In this document: positions 8,720 through 16,939 of the stretch, piece by piece
Layout of the letters: each line of letters begins with the position of its first letter
Position numbering within the stretch: the stretch's first letter is position 1
Assembly: GCF_002005145.1 (NCBI RefSeq)
Contig: NZ_CP019698.1
Location: 558,001-622,000 of the forward strand
Source: Desulforamulus ferrireducens
GTDB taxonomy: Bacteria > Bacillota > Desulfotomaculia > Desulfotomaculales > Desulfotomaculaceae
Direction of reading: 5' to 3'
Length of the DNA stretch: 64,000 nucleotides
Program-made: the position numbers and the translations under genes
The notes under the pieces: generated by a model
Database searches by the model: none
Seen by the model: only the letters and a program-made list of their open reading frames with translations
Told to the model about the DNA's origin: nothing

Positions 8720-10132
8720 ATGCAATTCAATAAAGTTACCGAGCAATTGATAGCGGAATTAAAGAGTATTGTTGGGGAAGCCAACGTGCTCCAGGATGAA
8801 GAAAAAATAGAAATGTACTCCCGGGATGAAGTTTCGGATAAACTCTGGGAGAAAATGCCTGAAGTGGTTGTCAAACCTGCAAATGCGGAAGAGATTTCCG
8901 CCATTGTTAAGTTAGCCAACCGGGAAATGGTGCCCATTACCCCCCGGGGTGGTGGAACCGGTCTGGCTGCCGGTGCTGTACCACTGATCGGTGGTATGGT
9001 GCTTTCCTTGGAAAGAATGAATAAGATTCTGGAAGTGGATACCGAGAACCTCTTTATGGTGGTAGAACCCGGCGTAACCACCGGCGATGTGCAAAAAACC
9101 GCCAAGTCCTACGGTTTACTTTATGCAGGTGATCCCTGCTCTGCCGATAGCTCCTTCATTGGCGGCAACGTGGCTACCAACGCGGGCGGCAACAAGGCTG
9201 TGAAGTATGGTGTAACCAGTCGCCATATTTATGGTCTGGAAGTGGTTATGCCCAGTGGTGAAGTGGTAACCTTTGGCGGTAAAAACGTTAAAGATGTAAC
9301 CGGTTACGACTTTGTCCATCTCATGGTCGGTTCCGAAGGTACCCTGGGTATAGTAACTAAAATATGGTTAAAGCTAATGCCCCTGCCCAAGTATGTGGCG
9401 GATCTTTTGGTGCCCTTTGCAGATATGCAAAGTGCCATTAAGGTAGTACCCAAAATTATGACTGCGGGCATCATTCCCACCTGCCTGGAATTTATGGATC
9501 GCCTGTCTATTAAAGCGGCTGAAATGTATTTAAATAAAAAGCTACCCTACAGCGATGCCGGAGCCTATATTATTTGTGAAATTGATGGCAGCTCGGAAAC
9601 CCAGGTACAGGATGACTATGAGACCATCGGTAAACTTTGTCTGGAAAACGGTGCTTTGGAAGTTTTTGTGGCTGACAATATGTCCAGCCAGGAGCGTATT
9701 TGGAAAGCTCGTAAATGTTATGCTGAGGCCATCCGTATGCTGAGCCCGGTTTACTGCATGGAGGACGTGGTGGTGCCGGTTTCCAACATTCCCAAGGCGT
9801 TGGAAGCCATAGAACGGATCTCTCAAAAATATAATTGTAAGATTCCCAGTTGTGGCCATGCCGGTGACGGTAACATTCACGCTACCATTCTGCGCGAAGA
9901 TCGGAATGAACAAGAGTGGCATGATTTGAAAGATAATGTACTGGATGAACTCTACGAAGCGGTCTATGCCCTGGGCGGTAATTTGTCAGGTGAGCATGGT
10001 ATTGGTGCCAAGCGGGCCGAGGCCATGGATAAACATATGACCGAGGCGCAGCTCAATGTGCTCAGGGCCATTAAAAAGGCACTGGACCCCAATGGTATCA
10101 TGAACCCCGGTAAATTGCTCAAATTACAATAA
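8720..10132 (+). CDS. glcD: FAD-linked D-lactate/glycolate dehydrogenase (GlcD family)
   Basis: The enzyme oxidises a 2-hydroxyacid, most likely lactate, with FAD, giving electrons to the adjacent EtfBA. The 470-residue chain has the FAD_binding_4 fold (PRGGGTGLAAGA at residues 75-86, then the DPCSADSSFIGGNVATNAGG loop region) and the FAD-oxidase C-terminal domain with SCGHAGDGNIH and GEHGIG. The ATG follows GGGGGG by about 8 nt. The operon with etfBA makes a lactate dehydrogenase-Etf complex plausible; such complexes oxidise lactate with NAD+ at the cost of reduced ferredoxin. The family is certain; the substrate (lactate over glycolate) is inferred from context. Confidence 0.88.
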   Translation: MQFNKVTEQLIAELKSIVGEANVLQDEEKIEMYSRDEVSDKLWEKMPEVVVKPANAEEISAIVKLANREMVPITPRGGGTGLAAGAVPLIGGMVLSLERMNKILEVDTENLFMVVEPGVTTGDVQKTAKSYGLLYAGDPCSADSSFIGGNVATNAGGNKAVKYGVTSRHIYGLEVVMPSGEVVTFGGKNVKDVTGYDFVHLMVGSEGTLGIVTKIWLKLMPLPKYVADLLVPFADMQSAIKVVPKIMTAGIIPTCLEFMDRLSIKAAEMYLNKKLPYSDAGAYIICEIDGSSETQVQDDYETIGKLCLENGALEVFVADNMSSQERIWKARKCYAEAIRMLSPVYCMEDVVVPVSNIPKALEAIERISQKYNCKIPSCGHAGDGNIHATILREDRNEQEWHDLKDNVLDELYEAVYALGGNLSGEHGIGAKRAEAMDKHMTEAQLNVLRAIKKALDPNGIMNPGKLLKLQ

Positions 10133-10177
10133 ATATAAAGAATCGCTGGCTGTTGAGGTCAGCGATTCTTTATATTT
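10131..10177 (+). terminator. Terminator of the etfBA-lactate dehydrogenase operon
   Basis: An 18-bp perfect stem (AAATATAAAGAATCGCTG and complement) overlaps the stop codon of the dehydrogenase gene and ends in a T-rich run. Confidence 0.85.
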
Positions 10178-10273
10178 TGTCGATAATTGTAATATACGCT
10201 ACAGTCTGGGGAAGTTTAATTTGTTACAATAAGTATATACCAAAAGATCTTAAGAAAAGGAGGAATGAAAACA

Positions 10274-10465
10274 GTGCATCAATTAGTGCAATTAAGACAT
10301 GAGATTGCTAAAATGCGGCTTATGGATTTAGCCAGGGCACATGGACAGGATTCACCCCGGGTAAACAATTACCGTAAGCGTATGGGTGAAATGCTTGCCG
10401 ATACCACAAATACAAGCTCAACCCTGGTAAATAAGGCAGCAGCCCACAAAAAGGTGGGTTACTAA
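10274..10465 (+). CDS. Small hypothetical protein, 63 aa
   Basis: A short soluble, basic, helix-rich protein (MHQLVQLRHEIAKMRLMD...), with no membrane segment or cysteine. An AAGGAGG ends 10 nt before the GTG at 10274, which is therefore preferred; the ATG at 10265 is only 1 nt from that ribosome binding site. The gene stands alone between two hairpin terminators. I recognise no family. The strong ribosome binding site and flanking terminators support expression. Confidence 0.55.
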   Translation: MHQLVQLRHEIAKMRLMDLARAHGQDSPRVNNYRKRMGEMLADTTNTSSTLVNKAAAHKKVGY

Positions 10466-10490
10466 ATGGTGAGGGCTAGGGAGAAATTAG

Positions 10491-10540
10491 AAAGAGGCTG
10501 GTTCTAAGGGATGCTAGGTACCCTAGGAACAAGCCTCTTA
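10491..10540. terminator. Bidirectional hairpin terminator
   Basis: The arms AAGAGGCTGGTTCT and its near-complement AGGAACAAGCCTCTT pair across a short AT-rich loop. It lies between the small gene and the convergent substrate-binding protein gene. Confidence 0.65.
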
Positions 10541-10545
10541 GCATT

Positions 10546-11508
10546 TTATGGGATTTCTTGTACCAGATCTGTGTACTTTAAATCGTTTTTCAATAGGTCT
10601 TTTTCTTTCATCCACTGTAGAATATTGTTAACATCCTCTTCAGTGGGTACCTGAGGTTGGGGATATTTTTGCATAGGATAATCCTTGGCAATGGGTTCCG
10701 GGATGTTAACATTTTCCACCATTAGTTGTTTATATTGCTCAGGATGGTTGTTAATTTCCTCCACAGCCTTGGCATAAGCCCGATAGAAAGAGGACACCGC
10801 ATCTTTATGGTCAGTCAGTGTTTTTTGGTCGAAAAGTATCACGGCCTGGGAGAGGTTTCGGGAAGTATCCTGGGCAATGACTTTAGCTCCTTTAAACTCG
10901 GCAAAGGTTACCATGGGGTCGGGCACAGTAATGGCATCAATTTGGTTATTGAAAAGCATCTCCATACGCAGGGGAATTTTGGGCACAGAAGTTTTCTTTA
11001 CTTCCGCGGGATCAATACCCGCATCCCTGAGCAGGCCGTCGGAAACATATTCGATAATGGAGTTATGAGAGATGCCTAAACTCTTTCCTTTTAAATCTGC
11101 CAGGGTATTAATAGAAGATCCCGGTGCCGCCACGATGGCAAAGCGGCCTTCAGACGGAGTGGCACCCAGGGTGATGGAGGTCATTCTCAGGTCGAGGCCG
11201 GAATCCTTCATTAGGGTTGCCACAATCATATCGGTAACCATGCCGTTTAGCTGTCCCGCTTGCATAGCGTTTGATTGTTCTACGGCACTTTGAAAACGGA
11301 TGATTTCCACCTGGAGGTTTTCTTGGGTAAAATACCCGTTCTTTTCAGCCACCAGCATTGGCATAATATCCTCAATGGGTAATACGCCTATTTTAAGCTG
11401 CTGCTGTGATTCTTTTTCTGTCGCTGGCTTGTCCTGAGTGCAGCCAACTAAGAGGACCATAACCAGCAATAATACGGAAAGTACTTTTAACTTTTTGCCA
11501 AATTTCAA
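10546..11508 (-). CDS. ABC transporter substrate-binding lipoprotein (NitT/TauT type)
   Basis: A 320-residue lipoprotein of the NMT1/TauA-like solute receptor family. The best start is the TTG at 11508, 8 nt after GGTGAGGGGG, giving a lipoprotein signal (MKFGKKLKVLSVLLLVMVLLVGC) with Cys in an LVGC lipobox. The mature part starts with KIGVLPIEDIMPMLVAEKNG, typical of receptors for nitrate, taurine, riboflavin or thiamine precursors. Its permease and ATPase are encoded at 12619-14134, separated by menA on the opposite strand, and both units carry the same ATGAAT-N4-ATTCAT palindrome. The ligand is unknown. Confidence 0.85.
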   Translation of the reverse strand: MKFGKKLKVLSVLLLVMVLLVGCTQDKPATEKESQQQLKIGVLPIEDIMPMLVAEKNGYFTQENLQVEIIRFQSAVEQSNAMQAGQLNGMVTDMIVATLMKDSGLDLRMTSITLGATPSEGRFAIVAAPGSSINTLADLKGKSLGISHNSIIEYVSDGLLRDAGIDPAEVKKTSVPKIPLRMEMLFNNQIDAITVPDPMVTFAEFKGAKVIAQDTSRNLSQAVILFDQKTLTDHKDAVSSFYRAYAKAVEEINNHPEQYKQLMVENVNIPEPIAKDYPMQKYPQPQVPTEEDVNNILQWMKEKDLLKNDLKYTDLVQEIP

Positions 11509-11530
11509 TTTATGTACCCCCTCACCGGAT

Positions 11531-11554
11531 AAAAATGAATAACAATTCATTTTT
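11531..11554. promoter_or_regulatory. TetR-type operator upstream of the substrate-binding gene
   Basis: Perfect 10-bp arms (AAAAATGAAT and complement) flank AACA. The core ATGAAT-N4-ATTCAT is repeated at 14767-14782 before the tetR-ATPase-permease operon. This is the expected layout for autoregulation plus control of a partner gene by the TetR protein encoded at 14124. Confidence 0.65.
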
Positions 11555-11713
11555 TATCCTAATCTTAAAATGTACCCTATGGAAAGTCAATAGTCTTTGG
11601 TGGGCTACAAGCAAATTTAGCTAATAAAATCGCAGGGAGGAAAAGTCACAAAAAGGAAGAAACTATAAGACCAAACAACAATATTCTACAATTTGCAAGG
11701 AGACTACTTACCA

Positions 11714-12622
11714 ATGTCACAAAGGACAGAAAATTTAAGTACTTGGCAAATCTGGCTACTGGCCATTAGACCGAAAACCTTGCCTGCGGCCATGGGACCT
11801 GTGGTGGTGGGCACCTCCCTGGCCATTGGCGATCATACTTTTAATTTACTGCCGGCTCTGGCTGCTCTGCTGGTGTCGCTACTATTGCAAATTGGTTCTA
11901 ATCTGGCCAACGATGTTTTTGATTTCAAAAAGGGTAAGGATACCGAAGAAAGAACCGGTCCGCTGCGGGTTACCCAGGCTGGTCTGTTAACTCCCCGCCA
12001 GGTGATGGTTGGCATGGGGGTTGTTTTTGTGCTGGCCTTTGTCCTGGGACTATATCTTACCTGGGTAGGTGGCTGGGTGATCCTGGCCCTGGGCATTGCC
12101 GCCATTATTTCGGCCATTGCCTACACCGGGGGACCTTATCCTTTGGGCTACCACGGTTTGGGTGATATATTTGTCTTTTTGTTTTTTGGACCGGTGGCAG
12201 TCTGTGGGACCTACTATGTGCAGGCCGGTTCCCTTAGTTCGGCTGCCTGGTGGGGTTCCCTGCCCATGGGCTTTCTAATTACGGCCGTTCTAGTGGTGAA
12301 TAATTATCGTGATTTACCCCAGGATAAAAAAACAGGTAAGAGAACTATTGCCGTGCGGTTAGGTCCCGCTGCTACCCGCTGGGAATACTATCTCCTGGTG
12401 GCTGCCTCCTTTGCCGTACCGCTGCTGATGTGGCTACTGGGCATTGCCTCCCCCTGGATATTCTGTGCCTGGCTGTCCCTACCCCTGGTGTTACCGCTGA
12501 TCCGCGATATGCAGACAAAAGAGGGGCGGCCCCTAAATGCCACCCTGGCAGGAACCGCCCGCTTGTCTTTGGTCTTTGGTGTTTTGTTTTCTATTGGCTA
12601 CCTCTTGGGAGAATATCTCTAA
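11714..12622 (+). CDS. menA: 1,4-dihydroxy-2-naphthoate prenyltransferase (MenA, UbiA superfamily)
   Basis: MenA attaches the polyprenyl tail to 1,4-dihydroxy-2-naphthoate in menaquinone synthesis at the membrane. The two aspartate-rich motifs of the UbiA fold are present: NLANDVFDFKKGKDTEE near residues 64-80 and NNYRDLPQDKKTGKRT near 195-210, with about eight hydrophobic segments. The ATG at 11714 follows AAGGAGA by about 10 nt; the upstream TTG at 11693 has no ribosome binding site. The 302-residue length is normal. It lies alone between two halves of an ABC uptake system and has no other men genes nearby. Confidence 0.88.
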   Translation: MSQRTENLSTWQIWLLAIRPKTLPAAMGPVVVGTSLAIGDHTFNLLPALAALLVSLLLQIGSNLANDVFDFKKGKDTEERTGPLRVTQAGLLTPRQVMVGMGVVFVLAFVLGLYLTWVGGWVILALGIAAIISAIAYTGGPYPLGYHGLGDIFVFLFFGPVAVCGTYYVQAGSLSSAAWWGSLPMGFLITAVLVVNNYRDLPQDKKTGKRTIAVRLGPAATRWEYYLLVAASFAVPLLMWLLGIASPWIFCAWLSLPLVLPLIRDMQTKEGRPLNATLAGTARLSLVFGVLFSIGYLLGEYL

Positions 12623-13377
12623 AGATGAATCCAGGAACACAGCACCCTTTCGGCCTGATCTAACAGCACATAGAGGAAAAAACCCATTAGTCCCATGGCA
12701 ATAATGCCGGCGAACATTTCCTCATAATTCATGCGGCTAAGGGAATCCATAATAAAGAAGCCAATGCCGGTTTGGGTGGCATAGGTTTCCGCCAAAAAGA
12801 GCACCGCCAGGGCTGTCCCTAAACCCAACCTGAGGGAGGTTAGGATGGCGGGCAGACAACCGGGCAGATAAACGTGGCGGTACAAATCCCAGGAACCGGC
12901 TCCCAAGGATTTGACGGAAAAAACATATTCCTTGGCCATGTTTTTGGCGGCATCCCTGGTGGTGACCAGAATTTGATAAAAGGTTATTAGGGTAATTAAC
13001 AGGATTTTGGAACTATCTCCGATCCCTAATAAAATCAAAAAAATAGGCATAAAGACAACCTTGGGAATGGGGTAGGTTAAGTAAAGCAAGGGTGCCGCTT
13101 TGCTATCGATGTCCGGGTTCTTACCCAGGAAAATGCCCAGGGGTACAGCTAAGAGGGTGGCCAACAAAAGGCTTAGCAGCACTCGATAGAGACTTACCCC
13201 CAGGTGGAGCAGCAGTTCCCCGCGGAGACTTTTCACAAAGCTCTGTAGAGCATCCAGGGGCATGGGTACCGCCGGACTTTTTAAGCCCAGGGCAAACAGC
13301 CACCACAGAATAAGGAGGAGCACCAGCGAGGAAAGAAAGGCAAAGCCTTTACTCCCCTGTTTAAATGCCTGCCACAT
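12619..13377 (-). CDS. ABC transporter permease (TauC/SsuC type)
   Basis: The membrane subunit of the uptake system, 252 residues with about six TM segments and the EAA-type cytoplasmic loop (AAKNMAKEYVFSVKSLGAGSWD... LPAILTSLRLGLG). The ATG at 13377 lies inside the end of the ATPase gene (17-nt overlap) with GGAGGG just upstream, so translation is coupled. It is the third gene of tetR-ATPase-permease. The partner receptor is the lipoprotein at 10546. Confidence 0.87.
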   Translation of the reverse strand: MWQAFKQGSKGFAFLSSLVLLLILWWLFALGLKSPAVPMPLDALQSFVKSLRGELLLHLGVSLYRVLLSLLLATLLAVPLGIFLGKNPDIDSKAAPLLYLTYPIPKVVFMPIFLILLGIGDSSKILLITLITFYQILVTTRDAAKNMAKEYVFSVKSLGAGSWDLYRHVYLPGCLPAILTSLRLGLGTALAVLFLAETYATQTGIGFFIMDSLSRMNYEEMFAGIIAMGLMGFFLYVLLDQAERVLCSWIHL

Positions 13378-14134
13378 ACTTTTCCCTCCTGTGTAACAAG
13401 GATCGCAAGGAACTACACATTTCTAAAAAGGGCAGCTTCCCCCGTAACTCATGGTCTCCGGCCATTTCATTTGTCACTACCTGGATAACCCGCCCCGGAC
13501 CGGGAGACATGACAAAGATCTGCTGGCCCAGGAAGACCGCTTCTTCAATATTGTGGGTAATAAGCAAGATGGTTAATTTTGTTTCCTGCCAAATTTCCAG
13601 CAGAAAATCCTGAATTTCCTCTCTGGTCAGGGCATCCAGGGAAGAAAAGGGCTCATCCATTAATAACAGCTTAGGTTCCAGGACCAGGGCTCGGGCAATG
13701 GCAACCCGTTGCCTTTGGCCCCCGCTCAGTTGAGCCGGGTACCTTTTCGCCAGCGACAACAGACCCAGCTTGTCCAAGACCCTCTCCACCTGACCTTGCA
13801 TCTCCGGGGTTGCTTTACCTCTCAGTTGTAAACCCAAAACTACATTGTCCCAGACCGTCTTCCAAGGAAGTAAACCGTAGTCTTGTAGAATTAGGGCTGT
13901 TTCCCCGCCCCCCTGGGGCACCTTGCCGTCTATAAGCACCTGGCCAACATAATCCTGATTTAAGCCAGCCAATACATTAAACAGGGTGCTTTTCCCGCAA
14001 CCGGAGGGGCCAATAATGACTCCCGTTTTTCCCTGACTGAGGGAAAGATCAACAGCATCCAGTGCCTTGATTGTTTTGCCCTTTTGCAGGTAAGCCACCT
14101 GTAAGTCTTTGACGGAAAGATAATTAGCTGGCAT
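13361..14134 (-). CDS. ABC transporter ATP-binding protein (TauB/SsuB type)
   Basis: A 257-residue nucleotide-binding subunit. Walker A GPSGCGKST is at residues 42-50, the signature LSGGQRQR near 142, and Walker B LLLMDEP near 163, followed by the H-loop (ITHNIEEA). It resembles ATPases of the nitrate/taurine/sulfonate group. The ATG overlaps the tetR stop by 11 nt and the gene in turn overlaps the permease, giving a tightly coupled operon. Confidence 0.9.
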   Translation of the reverse strand: MPANYLSVKDLQVAYLQKGKTIKALDAVDLSLSQGKTGVIIGPSGCGKSTLFNVLAGLNQDYVGQVLIDGKVPQGGGETALILQDYGLLPWKTVWDNVVLGLQLRGKATPEMQGQVERVLDKLGLLSLAKRYPAQLSGGQRQRVAIARALVLEPKLLLMDEPFSSLDALTREEIQDFLLEIWQETKLTILLITHNIEEAVFLGQQIFVMSPGPGRVIQVVTNEMAGDHELRGKLPFLEMCSSLRSLLHRREKYVAGI

Positions 14135-14747
14135 CTTGTTTTCCCATTCCCCTTAAGTTATATTTCATCAGAGTAGCACAGGCTGCCTCCAGGTCTGCCG
14201 GGTTACCATCCCGCAGCCAGTTGATAATAACCTGCCGGAAACTTCCCACAAAGGCCAGGGCAGTAACAAAGGTGTCCTCATCGGGTATTCTTCCCTGTTC
14301 CTTCAATTCATCCAAATCCTCTTTAGTCAGCTTGATCAGTTCATTTTCAATATCAATAAGCTTGGCATTAAAGGCATTGTTAACTCCCGGTACTTGCACC
14401 AGCAGTATTTTGGCCATGTTTTTTTCTTTCACAAATAGTTTTATACATGCCTCCATAGATGCCTGTAGTTTATCGAAACTGTCAGTAAAACCAGCACGTT
14501 CTTTCTTAATGCACTCCAGTAGTTCATGAAACATTTCTTCCACGATCATATTGATCAGGGCTTCTTTATTGGTGAAGTAGAGGTAAAAGGTGCCGGTGGC
14601 AATCTTTGCTTTTTGGGCAATGGCTTTAATAGAGGTTCCCTGATAGCTGTTTTCAGCAAACACCTCCCGGGCGGCCCTGAGAATTTCCTTTCTTTTGGAC
14701 TGAAGCTTTTCCATTACTTTATTAGTTTGCCGGTACGCCAAACCCAT
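14124..14747 (-). CDS. TetR/AcrR family transcriptional regulator
   Basis: A repressor of about 207 residues. The N-terminal helix-turn-helix has the usual TetR layout (AAREVFAENSYQGTSIKAIA, then TGTFYLYFTNKEAL). The C-terminal ligand domain is unspecific. The start is uncertain: GTG 14750, ATG 14747 and TTG 14741 all follow the AGGGG. It is the first gene of the tetR-ATPase-permease operon and a matching palindrome lies 20 nt upstream, so autoregulation and control of the substrate-binding gene are likely. The effector is presumably the transported compound or a product of it. Confidence 0.85.
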   Translation of the reverse strand: MGLAYRQTNKVMEKLQSKRKEILRAAREVFAENSYQGTSIKAIAQKAKIATGTFYLYFTNKEALINMIVEEMFHELLECIKKERAGFTDSFDKLQASMEACIKLFVKEKNMAKILLVQVPGVNNAFNAKLIDIENELIKLTKEDLDELKEQGRIPDEDTFVTALAFVGSFRQVIINWLRDGNPADLEAACATLMKYNLRGMGKQDAS

Positions 14748-14766
14748 CACCCCCTGATATTATAAA

Positions 14767-14782
14767 ATGAATAAGCATTCAT
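14767..14782. promoter_or_regulatory. TetR-type operator upstream of tetR operon
   Basis: ATGAAT-AAGC-ATTCAT, perfect 6-bp arms, is the second copy of the palindrome at 11531-11554. It lies about 20 nt before the tetR start. Confidence 0.65.
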
Positions 14783-14900
14783 GCGGTAGTCTTATTTTAT
14801 GCGGGTTTTGGTTAGGAGTCAACGAGGTAATTTTCCACTCTTTTTTAAACCTCCGGGCTAACGGTTAATCTAATTTTTCTGGCTAAAAACAAGGAGTGGC

Positions 14901-14960
14901 GATGAAATAAACTACTCCCGGCAAAGTTTCCGTTTATTTCATCTGTAACTTTGCCGGGAG
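14901..14960. promoter_or_regulatory. Two interleaved perfect inverted repeats (pseudoknot or switch geometry)
   Basis: Arm A is GATGAAATAAAC (14901-14912) and its complement A' is at 14932-14943. Arm B is CTCCCGGCAAAGTT (14915-14928) and its complement B' is at 14947-14960. The order A-B-A'-B' means the two hairpins exclude each other unless a pseudoknot forms. It lies between the tetR operon promoter and the 3' end of the chemotaxis-type gene. There is no adjacent T-run, so it is not a plain terminator. Confidence 0.6.
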
Positions 14961-15006
14961 CAGCTCAAAATTGGCGGTACTTCTTATTCAATCATCATAT
15001 GTACAG

Positions 15007-15852
15007 CTAAATTATTTCAGACACTTGTTCAATTTTACCGGCCACTGCGGCTAATTCCTGTATGGTTGCAGCCAACTGTTGGGTGGCAGCGGCTTGCTGT
15101 TGGGTAATATGTGAGTTGTGATCAATTTTCTCAGCCATATGTTGAACATACTCCTTAATACCCAGAAGAATGGATTTAATCTCTTCCACGGACTTAGCAC
15201 TGTTATTGGACATTTTACGGATTTCCTCCGCCACCACGGAAAAGCCCTTACCATGATCCCCGGCCCGGGCAGCCTCAATGGCTGCGTTAAGTCCCAACAG
15301 ATTAGTGTTTGCCGCTATACCACGGATAAATTGTAAAATATTATCGGTTTTATTTACTTCGCTTAAAATACTTTGTCCCATCTGACTTAAGTTTTCCTGT
15401 TCCCGACTTAACTGCTCGGCGGAAGCAGATAACTCTTCGACGGTGGCTGAGACCTGTTGGGACGAGGCAGCTAAAGTTTGGGCTGCTTCGATCAGGGTCT
15501 CCTGATTTTTTAAGCTAATTCCGAGGGTTATTACTCCCATAATAGTACCGTCATCATCCCGGATGGGAACCGCTGTGGCTTTAAAAGCAAAGCCATAAAC
15601 ATCCCTGGGCACAACCATGGTCACAGTGCGCCCGGCTGTCAGAGCTTTATCAACCGCAGAACCCTTAGGTATGGGTGAACCCTTGGCCTGGCCGACTTTC
15701 ATTTCTTCACCGAGAATAAAATCCAGGAATTTTTCCCTATCGGTTAGTCCAAGCATACAATCCATGGGAATTAATTCCTTGATGATGGGTAACAGGTTAA
15801 CAAGGTTTTGCAACCTGTCTGTTTGTTGGCCAACTACATTTATCTCTGTCAA
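15007..15852 (-). CDS. Soluble methyl-accepting chemotaxis-type protein
   Basis: A 281-residue cytoplasmic receptor. Residues 1 to about 120 form a sensor-like domain (including the [20 protein letters not shown] stretch resembling a PAS/Cache strand pair). Residues from about 125 form a short MCP signalling coiled coil with the conserved hairpin tip ([20 protein letters not shown]). No TM helices or HAMP are present, and the signalling domain is much shorter than in full MCPs, a form common in these clostridia. A TGTAGT-N4-ACTACA palindrome lies 70 nt upstream. The signal it senses is unknown. Confidence 0.82.
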   Translation of the reverse strand: MTEINVVGQQTDRLQNLVNLLPIIKELIPMDCMLGLTDREKFLDFILGEEMKVGQAKGSPIPKGSAVDKALTAGRTVTMVVPRDVYGFAFKATAVPIRDDDGTIMGVITLGISLKNQETLIEAAQTLAASSQQVSATVEELSASAEQLSREQENLSQMGQSILSEVNKTDNILQFIRGIAANTNLLGLNAAIEAARAGDHGKGFSVVAEEIRKMSNNSAKSVEEIKSILLGIKEYVQHMAEKIDHNSHITQQQAAATQQLAATIQELAAVAGKIEQVSEII

Positions 15853-15922
15853 TTACTCCATCCCCCGCAATAAAAAATGTTATATAATCCCACTAAATCA
15901 TAGCAAGGCTGACAAATGCGTT

Positions 15923-15940
15923 ATGTAGTCCAGACTACAT
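15923..15940. promoter_or_regulatory. Palindromic operator candidate, second TGTAGT-N4-ACTACA copy
   Basis: ATGTAGTCCAGACTACAT has 7-bp perfect arms around CCAG. The core is the same as at 1747-1764 upstream of assT. It is placed in the promoter region of the chemotaxis-type gene. Confidence 0.5.
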
Positions 15941-16012
15941 GTCGAATAAATTTACTTTGCTATGCCTTGGCGGCTAATAACAAAGGCAGGCTGATCGGGA
16001 TCTGCCTGCCCA

Positions 16013-16939
16013 TTATTTTTTGCGGTTTACCAGATTGGCTACCTGGGATTTGAGGACTCCAATGAAGGCCTCCGCGGCTTTACTCATTGTACAGGAAGCT
16101 GGTATGAAACAGCCATAATACATCTTAACGGGTTCCTTAATTGGAATGGTAATCAGAGAGTCATCGTTGAGCAGTCTGGTGTCTGTGGGGGAAGTAATAC
16201 CTACAGCCTGACGATTAATAATTGCGTTCCTATACAGATCTACGGAGTTGGTCTTGACCAAAATATTTAGGCGTTTGATATCCTGAAACATTTGACGGAT
16301 GATTCTGAGATAAGCATCAAAGTTGTAAATGGCAATGGGCTGTTTATATAATTCAGCCCTGGTGAGAATTTTCTTTTTAGCTAAGGGTGATTTACTTGCT
16401 ACAACCGCATACATTTCATTTTCCAAAATCTTTTCGTAGGTACCATTGCAGGCAAGAATCTGTTCATTAAATTCAAAATCCGGCAGAATAAACAAGCCAA
16501 TATCAATGGCGCAGTTGTTAATCTCTTCAATGATTTCAGCCGGTTGCTTCTCGTCTATGCGAACTTCTACGCCGGGATACTGCTTGTTATATAGTTCAAG
16601 AACCTCGGGTAGAAAATTGCTGCTAATAAAGGGTACTGAGCTGATGGTAAGCTCACCGGATAAATTATCGGCATTAACCTGGGAATAGGGCTTTAGTGCC
16701 TCCAGTAACTCATTATATTTTTCCAGAATCTCTTCAATCTTAGTTACTGCCACCTCTCCCGCTTCAGTCAGGGTTACTCCCTGGCGGTGACGGTTTAACA
16801 GGGGAACATTCAGGTCATTTTCTAACCTTACCATAATTTGGCTTAAACCCTGCTGAGAAATAAAGAGGCGTTTGGCTGAAAGTGTGATGGATTTTGTTTG
16901 GGCCACATCAACCAAGTATTGAAAATGCTCAATATCCAT
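16013..16939 (-). CDS. LysR family transcriptional regulator
   Basis: A 308-residue LTTR. The N-terminal winged helix (MDIEHFQYLVDVAQTKSITL, then SQQGLSQIMVRLENDLNVPLLNR and LTEAGE) is canonical. The C-terminal part is a periplasmic-binding-protein-like effector domain. It is divergent from lpdA with a 339-nt gap, and divergent neighbours are common LTTR targets, but lpdA control is only an inference. Confidence 0.88.
   Translation of the reverse strand: MDIEHFQYLVDVAQTKSITLSAKRLFISQQGLSQIMVRLENDLNVPLLNRHRQGVTLTEAGEVAVTKIEEILEKYNELLEALKPYSQVNADNLSGELTISSVPFISSNFLPEVLELYNKQYPGVEVRIDEKQPAEIIEEINNCAIDIGLFILPDFEFNEQILACNGTYEKILENEMYAVVASKSPLAKKKILTRAELYKQPIAIYNFDAYLRIIRQMFQDIKRLNILVKTNSVDLYRNAIINRQAVGITSPTDTRLLNDDSLITIPIKEPVKMYYGCFIPASCTMSKAAEAFIGVLKSQVANLVNRKK

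Noticed and set aside
12096-12278. Other-frame ORFs within menA and the ABC genes
   Set aside because: Shadows of well-supported genes with no ribosome binding site or recognisable domain.
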